Positions 1-12,123 of a DNA stretch of 64,000 bases are shown piece by piece. This DNA is from Pseudoneurospora amorphoporcata (taxonomy: Eukaryota > Ascomycota > Sordariomycetes > Sordariales > Sordariaceae). Position numbers and translations under genes: made by a program. Position 1 is the first letter of the stretch. Each line of letters starts with the position of its first letter. The notes under the pieces are model-generated. The model saw nothing but the letters and a program-made list of their open reading frames with translations, did not search any database and was not told the origin of the DNA. Location of the stretch: the NCBI GenBank assembly GCA_033297205.1, contig MU859154.1, positions 62,001 through 126,000 of the forward strand, in the 5' to 3' direction.

Positions 1-3000
1 TCTTGTACTTGGCGATCTACATCATATCCACAATCCAGATATTGTCTCTCTCCACAGCATACTTCATCAGCCCTACTTACAAAACGCATGGATGTTGTTG
101 AAGTTGCGAACACGATGTGGTGTCAAAGTGGATAACTGGCTTGCTAGTCAGGCCAGGCCCGGGGCAGTGTTGCGAGGTTAGAAGATGGAAAAAAGAAACG
201 CATATGGCTCATGAACAACGAACTGCTGTCCCGATCCAGAACACAAAACCATAGTTCTAGAGATTGGGAAAAGGAACGGTGGATCAAGCCTTTGCTAGTG
301 ACTACTAAGGCCTGGTCTTCCCACGAGAAGACAGTGCTTACTTTTCACACTGTAAGAGGATTAGGTAGGAGGGTAAGCCGCCCTGGTACCTGGTAAGGGT
401 GTAATGGCTAGCACTGACCAGCTAATTACTTCAAGGTCGCTTAGGTACCTTGGTGTGTTTCCAGGGCGCCAACTGGCTTCGACCTTGACCCAATCACGAA
501 ACCTAGCACACATCCTCTGGTGTTGTCGACCAGTCATACAGGCAACCGGAGGATCACCCGAAAACCGACGAGAATGAAAGCGAAAAGCCCATCTCCGGAC
601 CGAGAGAAACAAATATGATATAACTGACAGAAGAAGACAAGGCTTTACTTTGATGCGCGCAAATATCTCTGTGCGCTTATCGCAGCCAACTGAAATGCGC
701 ACATCGATCATGTCATCGGAAAAGGGGGGGGAAGGTTGTCCACCAAAGTGTCGGTAGGTTTAGGTGTGTAAATCCGTACCTAGTGCCTAGGCATTTTCGG
801 ATCCTCCTACCTACTTTAGTTGAAGGCCTCAGAAGGCCTACCTGGATAAAGGCATTCTCCCCCGCTTTACAAGCGCTGCATGACACCTTGAATAGCGCGT
901 TGCAACTGCTGGGTAGTCTCCAGTGTCCACTCGCAGGTAATGTCACTGTGAATTTTGTCGATGGCATCGTCTCGGTAACATCCGTGATGTAATGGCGCCA
1001 TTGACCAACTGAGGCAGAATCGTTGTTGGTTTGTACAATTCAAACCTTCCGGTGCTAATGTCGGCGAGAAGCTCTGGAAAAAGACGCTGTTACACTCCGT
1101 TGATGTTGGTTCTGGCAGTGGTAACCCAAGACCCCCGGCGTCAAATTCCGGATGGCTAGACTCCCGAATCCGCCAGAACTGTAATGGCTAAGGCAGAGAC
1201 AGCCATATCACATATCACACTCGCGTTGCAACCTCTGAAGGGCCCGGATAACAGCGCGGATGACGGCAATTGGATGACCTTGTCGTGATCGCCGCCCAAT
1301 GTTCTGATGCTTCCTGAATCGACAAGGAATAGGTTGCGCCCAGAAACGCTAGATTCACCAAGCCCCAGCCGGGTACAACCAAATCCAGGGTCATGGCCCA
1401 GCAGCGCGGGATAAGAAAGAAGAAAGGTCTGAAAACGCGGGGGGCGCTCCTGTTTGTTTCAACAATGCGGGTCTGCGTCTCGGGCACGCATGTAAAGTGA
1501 CGCACATGGTGAACTTGACGAAGATGGCAGTGGCCTCATGAGCGTAGGACAATCATCAAAGGGCACAGGTTTGGTCTTGTGAGACCGTCAGGTACTGTAC
1601 CGTACCCCTGGTGGCATGAACGGTTCATGAACACTTTGCATGGTTTTAGCGGTTCCAGCACATTGGAACGTTGAACGTGTTCCTAAGCCTACTGCGGAGA
1701 AGCGCACTTCCAGGGAGCGCTAGCTACCTACATGCTGGCTTCGATTCGCTTCACAGTGCCCGCGAGGGTCAGCGGTATGGGGACCTTTGATGAATCGGAG
1801 CCCGTTTATGCCGTCGAGCCTGGCACCAGGGCCGCATGTCTCCTGAAAGTCTCCAGGGCTAGAGCCGGTTGTGGTATAGGCTCAATGAACCGCCGGTGCT
1901 TGACGAGCAGCGAGCACAGGTTTCGAGAAGTGATCGTCCGGCCAGCTGTGACCAGGAGACATGGGGCAGCCATGACGTACTCTGGAAGTAGTCAAGGATT
2001 ACCTGCTACCGACAACAAACCGGAAGCGGGCCTAGCGATCCGTCCCAGCCGGCTGTTGCGAAAAGACGGGGTGCATGATCGGGGGCCGGCGGGTTGAAGC
2101 TGGTGGTAGGGTATGACGGAAAGCATGCCCGTTGATGTCTCGGGAGAGTGGCTCGAGTCGGTGGACTCGCATGACGGGCCTAATTTTAGTACGTCTTGCT
2201 TTTGTTCCTTTTTCCTTCCTCAGTGGGCTGTTCAACAACGAGCGAGGCCAATCCAACACCATCAGCCAAGCAAATGCTAATAAAAATTGGCGCAGGCTGT
2301 GCCTCTGTCGAAAGCTGTGCTGGATATCAAAATATCATCAGGTGCCGCCAGGTCGGCTTCGTTTGTCCAGCCACATGCTGGTTTGGGACCGGATTTGATC
2401 GAGCTAAGGTAGCTGGCTCCCCGCTACCGTCTGGATGGGATATTCCAAATCTGTGGTGTTGGGAAACTCTTTCGGTTGGCAATGGAATGTTGAACGGTGC
2501 AAATACCATTGTGCATTGAAGGCCGTGACAAGTCGTCGAATGCCATCTGGTATGCCGATCGAGGTGCCGGTCGCTATGCTCATCGGTAATGTCCGCAATG
2601 AAAATCTTGTGGACCCAAGGAAGAGTCAATCAGAGGGGTCCGGCTACCGTACACGACTATATCGTGAGTCTGGATTGGTGGTGTTCTGCAAATTGGCGTT
2701 GGCGCCGATGTCAAATTGGGGTGGGACTGTTCATGGAAGTTGTGAGAAGGAAGAGATGGAATGTTGGAGCTGGGGAAATGGATGGGAGCTGGGGTGGATC
2801 ATCTGTTAAGCCCGAATGCCGAGGTGACCCCGCCAGTTGTGCTGTGTGCTCTGCAGGTGGCGCCGGTCAGCGGGCAATCAGTGCACCTGATGACAGCGGG
2901 CGACAGGGCGCTGCCTGTGACATGCAAACAACTTTCTGACATCTAACTCGACGGGAACACAGAACTTTATTCGAACGTCAATGGACACTCGACGTCAATG

Positions 3001-3496
3001 AGGGTCCGAACCTCAACTTGACTTCTTCCTGCCTTCCGCTCAAAACTACATCATGTCGCTCAGCTACTACTGGCCGCGGCACAATTGTGGCTATAAAGCA
3101 TGAGAGGCAGAATCCAAGATGCCTCTCGTCACGAAGCCATGATACCGTCAGTCACCAAAGCAAAGGCGTCAAAGTATTGTTAAAGGCTTGATTGGCTTTT
3201 GCTAAGAGGAACAAGAGCTCGAGTATCAAATGCGAAAGGAAGAAAGTGGAAAAAAGAAGAAAGAGAAACCAAAGGAAAATCCCCAGCCTACAAACGGCTA
3301 CCCCTTCATTCAGGCTTTCGAACGTCCAGCCATCACGACCACCAAAAGCTCGACATCATCTGACTATTGTGTGTCTGGGCTGCATGCCAGCAACCACCGC
3401 TTATCTCCCTCCCTAAGATGCTACCTCGACCCAGCCATTCCGACTATCTCCCCTTTCCCAAGCTAGACCTCCAAGGACCAGAATCCCGGGATTGCA

Positions 3497-3527
<31 letters not shown>

Positions 3528-3533
3528 GGCAAT
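1..3533. other. Gene-poor interval
   Basis: No protein-coding gene is convincing here on either strand. The open frames are short, have no family character and lack a consistent set of splice signals. I see no tRNA, rRNA or transposon ends. It may hold a non-coding transcript or distant regulatory DNA, but the sequence does not show this directly. Confidence 0.5.
3500..3527. repeat. T28 homopolymer
   Basis: An uninterrupted run of 28 T on the plus strand. Seen from the DUF4360 gene on the minus strand it is an A28 tract beginning 7 nt after the stop codon, so it would lie at the very start of that gene's 3' untranslated region. Confidence 0.95.
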
Positions 3534-4379
3534 TTACTTGCTGCAGGGCTTCCAGGCGAGGTTGATCTGCTGAGTGAAAGCGACGGTGGCATCGTCATCG
3601 GTGATCTCGCCAATAGCGCTGGAGTTGGAGCTGGTGAGCGCGATGCGGTTGTTGACGTTGAGGATGCCGCTGGAGCCGCATGGCGAGTAGATGTAGCTGG
3701 CAGTCGGGACCTTGTCGGTCTTGGTGTAGACCTGGCCCTGGGACCAGATGCCGCCACCGCTGATGGTGGTCTGAGTGGTGGTGGTGTCCGAAGGCGCCTG
3801 AGAGAAGTAGTAGGTGCTGAAGAAGGTGCCGGTCACGCCGGGCTCGAGGAGGGCATAGCCGTGGTACGTGCTCTCGAGGACGGAGAACTGGAAGCCACCG
3901 GGGTACTGCGCATCATTGGCTTGTTAGTCAACATATCCGGCTCGGTAGGCTGTGGATGGCATACCTTGAGGTTCAAGTGAAGCTGGCAGTTCTTGGTCTT
4001 CTCTGTCGGGTTGTACCCGTTGCCGATATAGACCTGGAATCTATCGAAGCCAAAGGTGATGACCTTAAATGTTTGTCCAAATCAGTATCGGTCGTCACAC
4101 TCGAATCTCACACCTGGTGGCTTTTCAGGACAGTGAGGTCAACCACCCCGTGCTGTTCCAACCACCACCGGTGCCGTTGTTCCAACGTACCGTCTTGTCC
4201 GGAGAGATGCTGGTCGACACGGTGCCTTGAGGGCAGCCGTTGCCAGAGAAGGTGGCGCTGGTGATCTGGATCTGCTTGGGATCCGGGCCATCAGCCCAGC
4301 CATCGGGAGAGGGCTGGACAATGCCCAAGGGGCTGGCGACGGCGAGAGCGGGAAGGAGGTTGGCGACGGAGAAACGCAT
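3534..4379 (-). CDS. Secreted DUF4360 family protein
   Basis: Small secreted protein of the fungal DUF4360 family, whose biochemical role is unknown. Exons read on the minus strand are 4379-4191, 4063-3965 and 3905-3534. Both introns, 4064-4190 (127 bp) and 3906-3964 (59 bp), have GT and AG ends and lie between codons, giving 219 residues, a normal family length. The N-terminus (MRFSVANLLPALAVAS) is a signal peptide. Family segments visible are ITSATFSGNGCPQGTVS, VITFGFDRFQVYIG and the C-terminal WKPCSK. Four cysteines (about 49, 89, 172 and 217) could form two disulfides. The second half is rich in Thr and Ser. The gene has no close neighbours, and a TATAAAG lies about 160 bp upstream of the start. 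Confidence 0.9.
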
Positions 4380-7300
4380 TTTGGCTGAGTTGTCAAAGAT
4401 GATCGCTGCAAGGGATCAAAATGTTCGATGGAGATCAGGAAAGATCGGAAGGCTTCTTGGTTCTGGAGGCTGGAGAAGGCTGGAGAAGGCTGCTGTGATG
4501 CAGAAGAAGTCCATCTTGTCGTGGGATAACGGCCGTCTTTATACTCGTGTCGGAGGTGAGTCCGTCTCGCCGTCTTTGGTGTTCTCTGCTGACTTCTTCC
4601 TCGTCTTCGCCATCGGATTCCCAAGAGCTTCAGCTCCGGAGACGGAGGCTCTTGGGAACAACCATACACGGGACCCCTGGTTTCCTCGCCACTGTGGTGA
4701 TGCTAACCTGTCGTCTGTCGCCAAGAACGCATGACCTTTCGACTATTCGCTCCGGTACCAACTTGCTTCAGTTCCCTTCAACAACTCTGACTCGATCCCA
4801 GCCGCAAAGAGATCTCGACCCTTGACTCGCCCATGTTGAACTTTGTTTTGGTTCTCCCGTCCAGAGCCGAAAAGGACCGCGCTAGAACCGATATCTAGAG
4901 GTTGACGAGATTCATGGGTCGCTGCAACGAATTTGCGGATGAAGCGAGGATAAATGAAGCGCATATTAAAACGGGACGTCTGCCTTTTAAAGGGTCGCCT
5001 CATCGGCATGTCGTACCAAGCTTTGGCCGTGCCGAGACCAAGGCTACTGGTTTTTGCTTCCTTACAACACCTCCGTCAACACTTTAAAATTGTGGGGTAT
5101 CCAGGAACCGTGATTCTTTTTTTAGGTTCCCCCCATCCATCCAGCCTTGCTCAGCAGCTGCTGCAATGTCCAGCTCTCCCAAACATCTTGGATCGAGACC
5201 ACACACAGCAGTTGGATCATGGTCCTCCTTTGTATGGTTCACGAGAGCCGATGTAACCTGACAGCGTGAATACCAGATCCGGTCGCTGGGGAACAATCTC
5301 TATGTCAGCAACATCCCGGAAGGATGCAACACAACCCGTTACAGCGTGCATCTGCGTTCCGTTCCCATGGCGTTCCCTGGGAAAGTTCGGGGCTATCAGA
5401 TATCTCGGACGTACAAACCCGCAACCATTTCCAGGTACGCACGAAGGGAACTGAAAGGTGAGTTTTAAAATGTTCATTAACCTTCTCCGGAGTCAACTAA
5501 CCCTTGATATTGATGCTATTTTTACTTCCGTCGAACACTGTAGTCTATTTGCCACCGGCCAGAAAACCACCCTCAATATATCAGCGCATTGCCTTCTCCA
5601 AGCATGTCAGACGGGCTACTCCCTCTATCCCGGCTGACTGATAGTATCTAGGCTTTTCTTTACGCGATACGATTCAATCACCTGACTGACACTGGCCTGC
5701 TGTACCCATACGCGCCGGACGATACAGTCGCTAACCTACATTGCTTGCCGGCTCCTCTGAACCGCTTTCACGACTCACATTCTGAAGACTGCCATTGACC
5801 AATGAGAATTACCTAAACCACAGAAATCCTTGACGAACCTTCGGTATCATCTCCCCTTGCTTCCCTGGAGGGCATTCCGCTCATCAAAGCTCCTGCATAC
5901 TAGGCAACAACATGGCCGACAAAATCGTCGCTATAGTAATCTACTTGTTATTATACGGACGAACTTCCCCCGTTCCAAGGACGCCGTGGCGTAAGTGGTG
6001 AAGGCGTTATCGAGGTCCTTCATTGTTCTTTCTCTTGGCTTTTCACTCATGGCAACGACAAGAATAGCATAGAGATGAAACAATCACCTCGCCTCTTCCC
6101 TCTCAAAGAACTCGGGCTGCTGCTCCTAACGCCCGCACATCGAGTCCCACCGGATTATATGGCAAACACCATATCGACATCTCAACGTCACGTACTCTTT
6201 CCCCACGATCAAGGGCTGCGGCTCTGCCACGCGCCTGAGCCCTGCATTTCTGTCGCGGAAGTTCTGCAATTTACAGTTCTACGCCTCGCCACTTCCGCTC
6301 TTGCTTACCTATCCCCGGCGGAAAATGAGGATATGCCACCTCTGTCCCCTCTGATACTCTGTGTAGAAGGGTAACTATGGTGAAAGCTGCTCTCCATCAC
6401 ATCAAACCATCACAGGCACCGACACAAGACACAACAACACATGGTATGCTGGGCCAATGCCACCCGTCCATCCAGACACCTAACCACCACCCAAGAGAAG
6501 CTTTCCCCGGGTTACAGGTACCCAGAAGGGCTTGCAGCTATCCCATCCCACCTTAACCCCTTGCCAGTTCCAATCTATGTGCAGCTATTCTTGTCCTCAT
6601 CTCACAGCAAGGAACGCAGCTGTACAACACAAAAACTGTCCCACGTATCTCCAAAGCGTAATACTGACGGGATGGTGGCATGGTGGCTTGGCACATCAAT
6701 CAGGTACGAATAGGTGAAGCTTTATCGCAGAGAAGACAGAGTGACAGAGTGGTGTTGAATTTTTTTATCACGAAAGCTCAGGCTCAAGACTCAAAGGTCG
6801 AAGAATCGATTGTTGATGAGTAACACATCCACATTCCCGCGCAGTTATCTGTTATCAGAAGGATGATGGTCTGCAAGAGTTCTTTCACGGCCAGAAGATT
6901 GGAAGTGGTCAGCTTTGAAGTCACAAAGCACATAGGCTCATGCCAGAACCTAAGGGAGACGTTCGGAAAAGCTACCCTAAGGGTTCCTCCAACTAACCGC
7001 ACCATTCAGGGACTTGGAAGAGTTTGGAGACGAGCTACTATTGGATTGCAATCCAAGGCTCAAAAGTCGAAGCTGAGCATAGCCACAACCACAAGCCATA
7101 AACCCGTGGTCCGGGAATCAACGAATGGAACGTCAACATAACACAGTTTGTGTTGTCTGGAGAACCGGGTCAAATGAGGAGGTAGAACTAGGTAGCATAT
7201 TCGTTTCATTTCTACTAGGCATGTCTACATTCACTTATACACCCAGTCATTGATGTTGAAGTTACCTACCTTTCTTTGGAGTTCTACACAACTTGTGCGC

Positions 7301-8741
7301 ATAGCCCACTTTCGACCCCTCTTCATATGATAGAAATTATTCCTCACTTGCACCTTCTCCCCAGTCCCTCAACCAAGTCTTCTTCCACGAAAACGCAATT
7401 TTCGTCATCACGAACGGATAGCACAAGTTCAGCTTCACTTACTACCCCTGGGCTGAATACCTTAACAACACCACCTTGTTGAAATCCAGACGTCGGAAAC
7501 CCGTGGTTCTCTTGACCCTCCTGCCTCGCTGTCATTGGTGCACATTGTGTGTCATTGGTACACCAAGGTATACCTCACCCAATACTTTGGTACAGACAGA
7601 GTGCAATACCACGTTGATCATTCGATGATCCGGGACGCGCTGGCCGAGCGACAACGAAGAGAAAGTGGTCGAACGTAATGACAAGATGAACGGTTGGAGG
7701 GGTTCTCGAGGGGTTGTAGTCACCAGGTAGTGTCAAGTCGAAAAGTTTCGACGTTGCATCGGGAGGGAAAAGGGTAGATAGATAGAGCTTGTTTCCGTAT
7801 TTAGCACACTGAATGAATGACATCCTAGGTACCGGTAGTACACTAGTCTATACTGCACAGTATATACTCTACCAACCCACCCGTCACTTCAGATGAACTG
7901 AGTGACAAAAAAAACTTCAACACCATACGTAGTACATTTTGTCGCATCAGGAATACTTCAGTTCGCAAGCGCGAACCATACTCCCCTCAAACCCGGGCTC
8001 ACTGGCTCGCTGGTGTCCAGTGGTTGGATATGTTTCGTTTCGAGTACGCAGGTAAAAGGTAGCGAACGCAATATATACCACTCTAACCCGATTCCACAAT
8101 TCCGGAGACCCATGGCCGACGCGAACCGTGTGTTTCTTACAGCTGGATACTGACTCCAAAAATAACCGTGATATATATTGTTTTCTTCTTGTCCCAAACC
8201 GTGGTCAGTTCATCCGGCCTTGTTGAGTTTTCCGCTGGTGGTCAACAACAATCGACATGTCTCCGTCGTTGTTAGGAATGTGGCTAATGCTTCAATTGAG
8301 GTCCAACTGAGACGGATGCCATCATCCGAGACGCGGCCCGGTCGCGCCACCGGGTAGACAAGATGAAAACACCATGATGAACAATCAGAGAATCGACGCA
8401 AGTTTGAGAATATGATGAATGTTTGGCAGAAAGCTGAATTAACACAAAATGAACAATAAAAATAGACGGCCTCGGCAACTCGACTCATTCCTTTCAGTTT
8501 ATGAAAGAATTGAGACCAACAGGCAACGTCCTAGTTATAATACATACATAACAAGGTAGGTAGAACTTTGCTTTCTCACACGCTCGCTTCTGTCCTGTGA
8601 TCCAGAAGAATACATCACCGCAGCACTATATAACCGCTGACAATAACTGGCACTGATAGCCAATCCCAACAACAACAATAACAACCAACCAACTTCCAAT
8701 CGTTCGTTCACATTATTCGTTTCAATCATCGGCGCACGCAT
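4380..8741. other. Long intergenic region
   Basis: About 4.4 kb between the DUF4360 start and the 3' end of the methylcitrate synthase gene. No reading frame of coding character, RNA gene or transposon terminus was recognised. A short direct repeat, GTCATTGGT(G/A)CAC, occurs twice around 7530-7563. The DUF4360 promoter must lie at the left end. Confidence 0.5.
4537..4543 (-). promoter_or_regulatory. TATA-like box of the DUF4360 gene
   Basis: The minus strand reads TATAAAG about 160 bp upstream of the DUF4360 start codon, a plausible core promoter position for a strongly expressed secreted protein. This rests on position and sequence only. Confidence 0.45.
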
Positions 8742-10347
8742 TTACTGGCCCTCAACCTGCTTGAGGATACCCTCGAGGTTGATGGACTTGGGACGCTCGA
8801 TCGGCAGACCCAGGGCTCTATCCCAGATGAGCTGCGCGAGCGGGCCCAGACCACGCGAGACGCCGAAGGTGGCGGTGTAGTAGAGGGTCTCGTGGAAGCC
8901 GTAGTGGTGGAACAGCACGCCCGAGGACGAGTCCACGTTGGGATAGGGGTTCTTGGTCTTGCCGTGCTGCTTGAGCACCTCGGGCGCAATCTGGCTGTTC
9001 TTGAGCACGAGCTGGAAGACGGGATCGGCCGCGATCTTAGGGCGGGAGGCCGCGTAGTCCATGAGGGCCTCGAAGCGGGGATCGGGCTTGCGAAGAACGG
9101 CGTGGCCGTAGCCGGGCACGACGCGGCCAGAGTTGAGCGTGTTCCAGAGGTAGTCACGCACGTCCGAGTCGGTGTATGAAGAGGGAATGGCCTCCTTCAT
9201 CTGGAGGATCCAGCGGAGCACCTCCTGGGCGGCAAGGCCGTGGAGAGGGCCGGCGAGACCCTGGAGACCGGCGCTGTAGGCGAGGAAGGGATCGCTCAAA
9301 GCGCTACCAACCAAGTGGGTGGTGTGTGCGGAGACGTTGCCACCCTCGTGGTCACCGTGGAGGGCGAGGTACAACCTCAGGAGATCCTGAAAGTTCTCGT
9401 TCTCCTTGCCGGGCTTGCCCAACATGGCAGCAAAGTTGTAAGCCCAATCCTGCTCGAGGTCGACCTCAGCGGGGAGAGCACCGCCGCCCCTGTACGAGTT
9501 CTGGTAGATCTTGGCGGCAATGGTAGGGAGCTTGGCGAGCAGGGAAATACAGTCGTCAAAGGTAGGCTCCCAGTAGTCAGCCTTGTTCAGGCCCTGCTCG
9601 TAGGCCTTGGCGAACTTGGAGGTATGGTTGAGGGCCGAGACGGCAATGGCGAACTGGGTCATGGGATGGAGATCCTTGGGGAAGTTGTCGAGGAGCTTGT
9701 TGACAAAGTCGGGCAGGGCAGCCTGCTCGGCGAGTTCGCGCGAGAACTGGCGGACCTGGTTGGTGGAGGGGACTTTGCCGGTCAAGAGAAGCCAGAACAT
9801 GGCCTCGGGCAGCATCTCGGTGCCATTCTTGCCCTTGGGAAGCTCCTTTTGGCAGTCCTTGATGGTGCGGCCGTGGAAGCGAATACCCTCGTTGGCATCG
9901 AGTACGGAGCCCTCCCAGATCATGGCCTTAAGGCCACGCATGCCACCGATTGTGTTCTCGACCTTGACTTCTCCCAGCACCTTGTTTCCATGGGCCTTTA
10001 CCTTCTTGAAGAGCTCGCGTTTCTCGGGGATAGCCCCCTTGAGGACCGTCTTGAGATCGGGCTCGGCGGTAGCATAGCCTCGTCGCGAGACACGGACATG
10101 GTTCTGCAGAAAGGACAAATGCACATGTTAGCAAGGCTGTCCTATGCTGTCAAACGCCAAGAAGTTGGAATTTCATCCCTAGACGGGACATGGGGAAAAG
10201 CAGGGAGACTCAGGGACGGGAGACGGGATGCGCGAGAGACGGAGAAAAGATGCGATGACCTGACTCGCGTCCGCATAACGGGGGCGTAGCACTTACACGA
10301 AGGGCTCCACCCAGCGCCCGGGACCCAGTTCTAAGGTTCATGGCCAT
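8742..10347 (-). CDS. mcsA: 2-methylcitrate synthase, mitochondrial
   Basis: Condenses propionyl-CoA with oxaloacetate to 2-methylcitrate in mitochondria, the entry step of the methylcitrate cycle. Exon 1 (10347-10297, 17 codons) and exon 2 (10103-8742) are separated by a 193-bp intron (10104-10296), giving 470 residues. The N-terminus is basic and ends in VSRRGYATAEP, a typical presequence with an Arg-2 type cleavage site. Citrate-synthase catalytic residues are visible: His305 in GPLHG, His351 in VPGYGH and Asp408 in NVDSSSG. The C-terminal GLPIERPKSINL and the segment LPKGKNGTEMLPEAMFWLL are, as I recall them, typical of fungal methylcitrate synthases rather than of the Krebs-cycle citrate synthase. 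The next gene upstream, read divergently, is methylisocitrate lyase, which supports this choice. Methylcitrate synthases usually also accept acetyl-CoA. Confidence 0.9.
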
Positions 10348-12123
10348 TTTGAACGTTGTGTGTAGGCCGTATATCTAACCAGCAAAAATCAGGGGTATCG
10401 ACGCTGCTTAAGAAGAACAAGAAGAGGTGGCGACTGCTCGATCTATCCTAAATATGGTCACACACCATCAGTACAGCTTCAGCCAAGACCACATGTACAA
10501 CAACACGCTGCTTCTCCTACCGCTGCCCAGCCGAGGGATAAGGTGGGGTCCCAGCTGGAGCTGCCGTGCCCCAGAAGCGGAACACAGGAGCCGCCCGCCT
10601 GTGGGCTGCGTGGGCAAGACATAATTGGGCCGCTGAACGCCTGCGGGCTGGGGAAATGGGGCACAAACGTGCTAGAAGACAGAGCCGAGGGCAGCTGTCA
10701 AAATCCGTGACAAGAGCGGGGTTGGAATATGGAGGCAGGAATGGGGAGCATTGGATATGGGGGCATTTGGGGGGCAGCGTGGGGAAAGGACTCCATCCCG
10801 TACCTGAGGCTTTCTGTTTGACAGTCTGGGGAAAGTGGAAGCAAGCTGGAAACCAACTGCGGACACTGACTGACTCGTTGAAGTGAGCGATGTCGTCGTC
10901 AATGCACAATACCACAAGCACGCCGAGCAATCCTCCAGGAACCGCGTCGCCTTTTTGTCTTTTTTTCTCCCAACCAGAAGCCCTTGGCGGCTTCCCACGG
11001 TCATTTGGACGTTGCATCGCCTTGTCTCGTTTGGTCCAACCCCACGTCAATCCATCCAGTTGTCCAGTCTCACAACCGAGGAAAGCCGTCTCGGCAGCGC
11101 CCACGGCGGCCACGGCCAGCTTCCTCAAAGGGCCTAGAGGATGGCTTCACTACCACAGTTTGCGTGTGTCTCCCACACAGATATGTTAGTCTACCCTGGC
11201 CAAGCCCGTCCTCCGTTCCTCCAGGCCATGCCCCTCCTCTCTCCTCATGGGATCGCATTGCCCCCTGAACGGCCGATCTGGGGGAGACGCGGGGAAGCGT
11301 GACAGGAGCCATTGGCCAATGACAGACGAGACAATCTTCCTCGGCTGTTGCCCCTCAGGTTGCATCGTCTGACGGCGTTTGGCAGCGGCCGTGTTCGATG
11401 TCCGGGGGAACGGACGTCGCAGTGAGCGTCGTGAGGCCGATAACTATGCCGAGATGGACCTCGCAGTCCTCACCGAATGGACCTCACTCTCCTTTTTTAT
11501 GGACCTGCTCTAACCTCTCATGGAGGGGAAATGGAGAGTCCTCGCCGTGCACTGCCCGTGTTGGGCATAACGTTGGTCAAATGGGCGCCTAGGGCCCCAG
11601 GCCCAGGTAGTAGCCCAGCTTGTCACGTCACATCCGTCACAAGATGTATGGAGATATGGAGCCGGCCCCGTCGGGGCAGCGTCGGGGAAGCGGTAGTCAG
11701 CACTTGCAACAGGGGCCGCTATCGCAACAAAAACATGATGACAACTTGCCAGACTTTTGTCCTCTTGTCTCCTCCTGTCTACGTAATACAAGTGACTGAT
11801 TAGCTTAATAATTTGGGTGGTAGTCTGTCGTTCTCCAACTTAAACAAACCTTCCCCGAGTCGATAGCCGTGAGATACCTTACCTACTATTCATTTCTCCA
11901 TTTCCCACCCACATAACTTACACCTGCATTTCTCCCCCACATTCAGGAACCGCTAGCTGAGTCCCCCGCGGAAATTCACTGATCCAGCGCACCTCATCCC
12001 AGACAACCTTAACACAGCTGCACTTCTGAAAAGTCCAGCTTTTCTGTTTTGAGCCCACTGCAAAAGCAGCTGCTAGTACACGAGTCAGTTACCGATTTTC
12101 ACACGCTCTGAAAGCTAGGTACA
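10348..12123. promoter_or_regulatory. Divergent promoter between mcsA and mclA
   Basis: A 1.78-kb gap separates the start codons of methylcitrate synthase (minus) and methylisocitrate lyase (plus). No gene is visible in it. It must hold both promoters and is the natural place for shared propionate or acetate control and carbon-catabolite elements. I did not identify individual sites with confidence. Confidence 0.65.

Noticed and set aside
9240..10289. 349-codon open frame on the plus strand opposite methylcitrate synthase
   Set aside because: It is the antisense shadow of a GC3-rich coding exon and has no family character of its own.
8742..10347. Krebs-cycle citrate synthase
   Set aside because: C-terminal and middle segments look like methylcitrate synthase, and the neighbour gene supports the methylcitrate cycle.
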